A DNA stretch of 64,000 nucleotides from Thermoflexus hugenholtzii JAD2 (GTDB taxonomy: Bacteria > Chloroflexota > Dehalococcoidia > UBA2979): positions 1-64,000 of the forward strand of contig CAMDNW010000010.1 of NCBI GenBank assembly GCA_945903275.1, in the 5' to 3' direction. Below, in pieces: positions 61,933 to 64,000 of this stretch. Both the position numbers and the translations under genes were made by a program. The notes under the pieces were generated by a model. That model did no database searches. It was not told where the DNA came from and was given only the letters and a program-made list of their open reading frames with translations. Within the stretch, counting starts at the first letter, position 1. Each line of letters begins with the position of its first letter.

Positions 61933-62135
61933 GGTTCAGAACCAGGACTTTTGGTTCAGATGCCACCCGCTCGCCCCTTTTGGTGCAAAGCCCGCGACCT
62001 CACCTGATTGAGTAAGGGCATATTTGTTCTACTAAAACCGACTGCAAACGGCCTCCCGCTCGCGCGCGGCAAAGCGTGACGCCACGCCCCCCACCGCGTA
62101 GCCTGTGCCCATGCACACGCACGCCGCCGAGGGTT
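61933..62135. other. Intergenic with short direct repeats
   Basis: Two copies of TTTTGGTTCAGA, 20 bp apart, and a weaker third (TTTTGGTGCA at 61978). No gene is seen. Confidence 0.5.
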
Positions 62136-62204
62136 CTATTCACCTCTCCCGTCCTAGGGAGAGGTGCCTTCCGGCCGCAGGCCTAGGAAACGCAGGGTGA
62201 GGTA
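62136..62204. repeat. GC-rich element, copy L, holding rimO start
   Basis: ACCTCTCCCGTCCTAGGGAGAGGT hairpin, GCCTTCCGGCCGCAGGCC hairpin, then GCAGGGTGAGGTAC. Its terminal GGGTGAGG contains GTG 62197, the best rimO start, as the family tail. Confidence 0.8.
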
Positions 62205-63564
62205 CCACCTCACCACCCTCGGCTGCGCCAAAAACACCGTCGACTCCATCCGCTTGGAGCGCACCCTCCGCAACCTCCGCCACACCCCCGTCACCACCCC
62301 AGACCTCGCTGATCTCATCCTCGTCAACACCTGCGGCTTCATAGACGCCGCCAAAGACGAATCCATCCAAACCGTCAAAACCCTCGAAAGCGCCCGCCGC
62401 CCCAACCAACAGCTCTACGTCATCGGCTGCATGACTCAGATCGCCGCAACCGAAGTCCGCACCGCCGTCCCCAACATCACCGCCACCTACGGCGCCGAAG
62501 CCTGGGAGCAAATCGCCGCCGACCTCGGCCCCGCCTCCGACACCTACGACATCCCCCAACCTTCCCCCTCCCCCCTCGAGGGGGAAGGTTGGGGTGAGAG
62601 GTCTTCGAGCGCCTACCTCAAAATCTCAGACGGCTGCGACCGTCCCTGCACCTTCTGCATCATCCCCACCATCAAAGGCCGCATGCACTCCGACACCACA
62701 GAACGCCTCATCAACGAAGCCCGCTGGCTCGCCGCCTCCGGCGTCAAAGAACTCGTCCTCGTCGCCCAAGACTCCACCGCCTACGGCGAAGATGCCGGCC
62801 AACGAGATGGCCTCGCCACCTTCCTCGAACGCCTCTCGGAAGCCGTCCCGCACGTACCTTGGATCCGCCTCATGTACGCCTACCCCGGCCGCGTCACCCC
62901 CCGCCTCGCCCATGCCATGGCCGCCCTCCCCAACATCGTCCCCTACATGGACATGCCCCTCCAGCATGGCTCCGACGCCGTCCTCCACCGCATGAAGCGT
63001 CCCAGCCTCCGCGTCGCCCGCCAGTCCATCCAGCACGTCCGGGACGCCATGCCGGACATCGCCCTCCGCACCACCTTCATCGTCGGCTACCCCGGCGAAA
63101 CCGAACGCGAATTCCAGGAACTCCTGGACTTCGTCCAGGAACAACGCTTCCACCACATCGGCGCCTTCACCTACTCCCCTCAACCCGGCACCCCAGCCGC
63201 CCAACTCCCCCAACTGACCGAAAAAACCAAACAGCGCCGCTACGCCCGCCTCATGGAACTCGCCCAAGCCATCTCCCTCGAACATAACCGCGCACTCGTC
63301 GGCCAAGAACTCGACGTCCTCATCGAATCCGAAACCCCCACTCAGGGCGAACACGGCACCGGCGCCGTCTCCGTCGGCCGCACCCACCGTGACGCCCCCG
63401 AGGTAGACGGCCTCGCCCTCGTCAAGGGCGAATACCCGGCCGGAACCATGATCCGCGTCCGCGTCGACGGCGCCCTCCACTACGACCTCCTCTGCACCCC
63501 CGTCGGTATCTCCTCCGTCCCACAGGCCCTCGCCATCCCCCTCCACCCCATAACACGACCCTAA
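62197..63564 (+). CDS. rimO: Ribosomal protein S12 methylthiotransferase
   Basis: 455 residues from GTG 62197 (MRYHLTTLGCAKNTVDS); GTG 62164 is possible but wholly inside an inserted repeat. N-terminal MTTase domain with Cys in LGCAKN, NTCGFID and IGCMTQ; radical-SAM cluster CDRPCTFC; partner PMDMPLQHGSDAVL; C-terminal TRAM. It methylthiolates Asp88 of S12. Between MTTase and radical-SAM domains, residues about 120-136 (PSPSPLEGEGWGERSS) come from element copy M, in frame. SD-like AGG lies just before the GTG. Confidence 0.96.
   Translation: MRYHLTTLGCAKNTVDSIRLERTLRNLRHTPVTTPDLADLILVNTCGFIDAAKDESIQTVKTLESARRPNQQLYVIGCMTQIAATEVRTAVPNITATYGAEAWEQIAADLGPASDTYDIPQPSPSPLEGEGWGERSSSAYLKISDGCDRPCTFCIIPTIKGRMHSDTTERLINEARWLAASGVKELVLVAQDSTAYGEDAGQRDGLATFLERLSEAVPHVPWIRLMYAYPGRVTPRLAHAMAALPNIVPYMDMPLQHGSDAVLHRMKRPSLRVARQSIQHVRDAMPDIALRTTFIVGYPGETEREFQELLDFVQEQRFHHIGAFTYSPQPGTPAAQLPQLTEKTKQRRYARLMELAQAISLEHNRALVGQELDVLIESETPTQGEHGTGAVSVGRTHRDAPEVDGLALVKGEYPAGTMIRVRVDGALHYDLLCTPVGISSVPQALAIPLHPITRP
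62553..62602. repeat. GC-rich palindromic element, copy M, inside rimO
   Basis: Perfect 17-bp stem (62554-62570 with 62578-62594), 7-nt loop, then TGAGAGG. It is in frame within rimO, in the linker between the MTTase and radical-SAM domains. Confidence 0.95.
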
Positions 63565-63736
63565 ACCCGCCCATATCACGAACCCCACAAGGCCATCTCT
63601 ACCGTGCAAAATCTTTAACACCGATTTCACGTGAAAGTGCGCACAAGCACTTGTGGCATAGGCTGCGCTGCTCATACTTAATATTGAGGAGTGAGCAAAG
63701 GCGAGGCCGGGTTCACCTAAGGAAGGAATCGAGACC
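63565..63736. promoter_or_regulatory. Promoter region with degenerate parS-like site
   Basis: TTTCACGTGAAA at 63625-63636 keeps the central 12 bp of parS but not the outer bases. A possible promoter follows (TTGTGG ... TTAATATT, about 63650-63685) upstream of the small gene at 63737. Confidence 0.4.
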
Positions 63737-63859
63737 ATGACCAACGAGTTGGAGCGGTATTACAGTGGAATCGTCAGCGCCAAGCGCGCCGGCGGCCCCA
63801 CCATGGCTGAGGCGGCGAAGGACTTCGCCCGCGCAAATGCCACGATTTTCACGCGCTAG
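63737..63859 (+). CDS. Small helical protein, 40 residues
   Basis: ATG 63737 with GGAAGGAATC upstream: NELERYYSGIVSAKRAGGPT, then MAEAAKDFARANATIFTR. Helical composition, strong ribosome-binding site and a strong hairpin 42 bp later support a real gene. No family recognised. Confidence 0.5.
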   Translation: MTNELERYYSGIVSAKRAGGPTMAEAAKDFARANATIFTR

Positions 63860-63900
63860 GAGAGTCCCCCCTCTATCAACCTTGAGCGTGATGTCTTCCA

Positions 63901-63933
63901 GCGAGCGGCGCCCACCCCCCGGGCGCCGCTCGC
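63901..63933. terminator. Terminator-like 13-bp hairpin
   Basis: GCGAGCGGCGCCC, ACCCCCC loop, GGGCGCCGCTCGC, then ATTTCCT. It follows the small 63737 gene. Confidence 0.8.
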
Positions 63934-64000
63934 ATTTCCTCTCCTCATCCGGTAACCCCGAAGCAAGAAACAGGCAAGACACAGGCGGAGCCATCGCTAC

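Noticed and set aside
63625-63636. Third parS site
   Set aside because: Only the central 12 bp match; the outer bases differ, so ParB binding is doubtful.

Overview
The window is a very GC-rich (about two-thirds GC by eye), gene-dense bacterial chromosome segment. The mix of genes points to Chloroflexota, perhaps a Dehalococcoidia-like lineage; this is an inference from gene content, not a phylogeny. Pointers are T-box and CIRCE control in a high-GC genome, an IleS with a GxHH signature, DUF3105, a RodZ/PASTA protein, and DUF35/thiolase-like pairs.

Layout: 1-8.9 kb is an accessory stretch with a DUF3105 protein, an integral-membrane GT-C-type glycosyltransferase, a Thr tRNA, a TIM-barrel-like protein and a MerR regulator. 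Lying between them are decayed genes: a Panacea/DUF4065 antitoxin, a RelE-like toxin, a GNAT and an IS1595-type transposase. 8.9-15.8 kb is the classic replication/segregation block rpmH-rnpA-yidD-(PQQ propeller lipoprotein)-yidC-jag-parA-parB-ridA-dinB, with two perfect parS sites exactly 200 bp apart. 15.9-17.1 kb holds a dead TumA/TumE-like toxin-antitoxin pair. 17.1-21.6 kb is the reverse-strand operon lysA-holB-ricT-sseA. 22-27.7 kb has a MutY-like protein, an SDR, an MBL hydrolase, an MFS exporter and an M16 peptidase. 27.8-31.7 kb has groEL-groES with a CIRCE operator, an XRE regulator with its own palindrome, tsaD and a GNAT. 31.8-35.3 kb carries a PP2C-like/TM/beta-propeller fusion and small genes. 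35.6-39.3 kb is ileS behind a T-box riboswitch. 40-48.5 kb has a methyltransferase, a zinc-ribbon protein, murJ, rpsT, a zinc alcohol dehydrogenase, a RodZ/PASTA protein, a SUI1 factor, an H1-like protein, a hotdog thioesterase and YajQ. 49.4-64 kb contains two DUF35 + thiolase-like pairs (candidate acyl-CoA retro-aldolases), tandem HAD proteins, a DHA2 exporter, an RRM protein, a BaiN-type flavoprotein, MJ0936-type phosphoesterases (one truncated) and rimO.

Two themes stand out. First, a family of short GC-rich hairpin elements, usually ending in a GGTGAG-like motif, is scattered at about a dozen places. It lies in frame inside rimO and the SUI1 gene, appears to end another ORF, and supplies the probable start codon of rimO. 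Second, the gaps between genes are full of recognisable broken genes (more than a dozen), several disrupted at slippage-prone tracts (G6, CA repeats, heptanucleotide repeats). This suggests gene decay by replication slippage in a compact genome. Several intact genes also lack a textbook catalytic residue (MutY Glu to Gly, HD His to Pro, SDR Lys to Asn).
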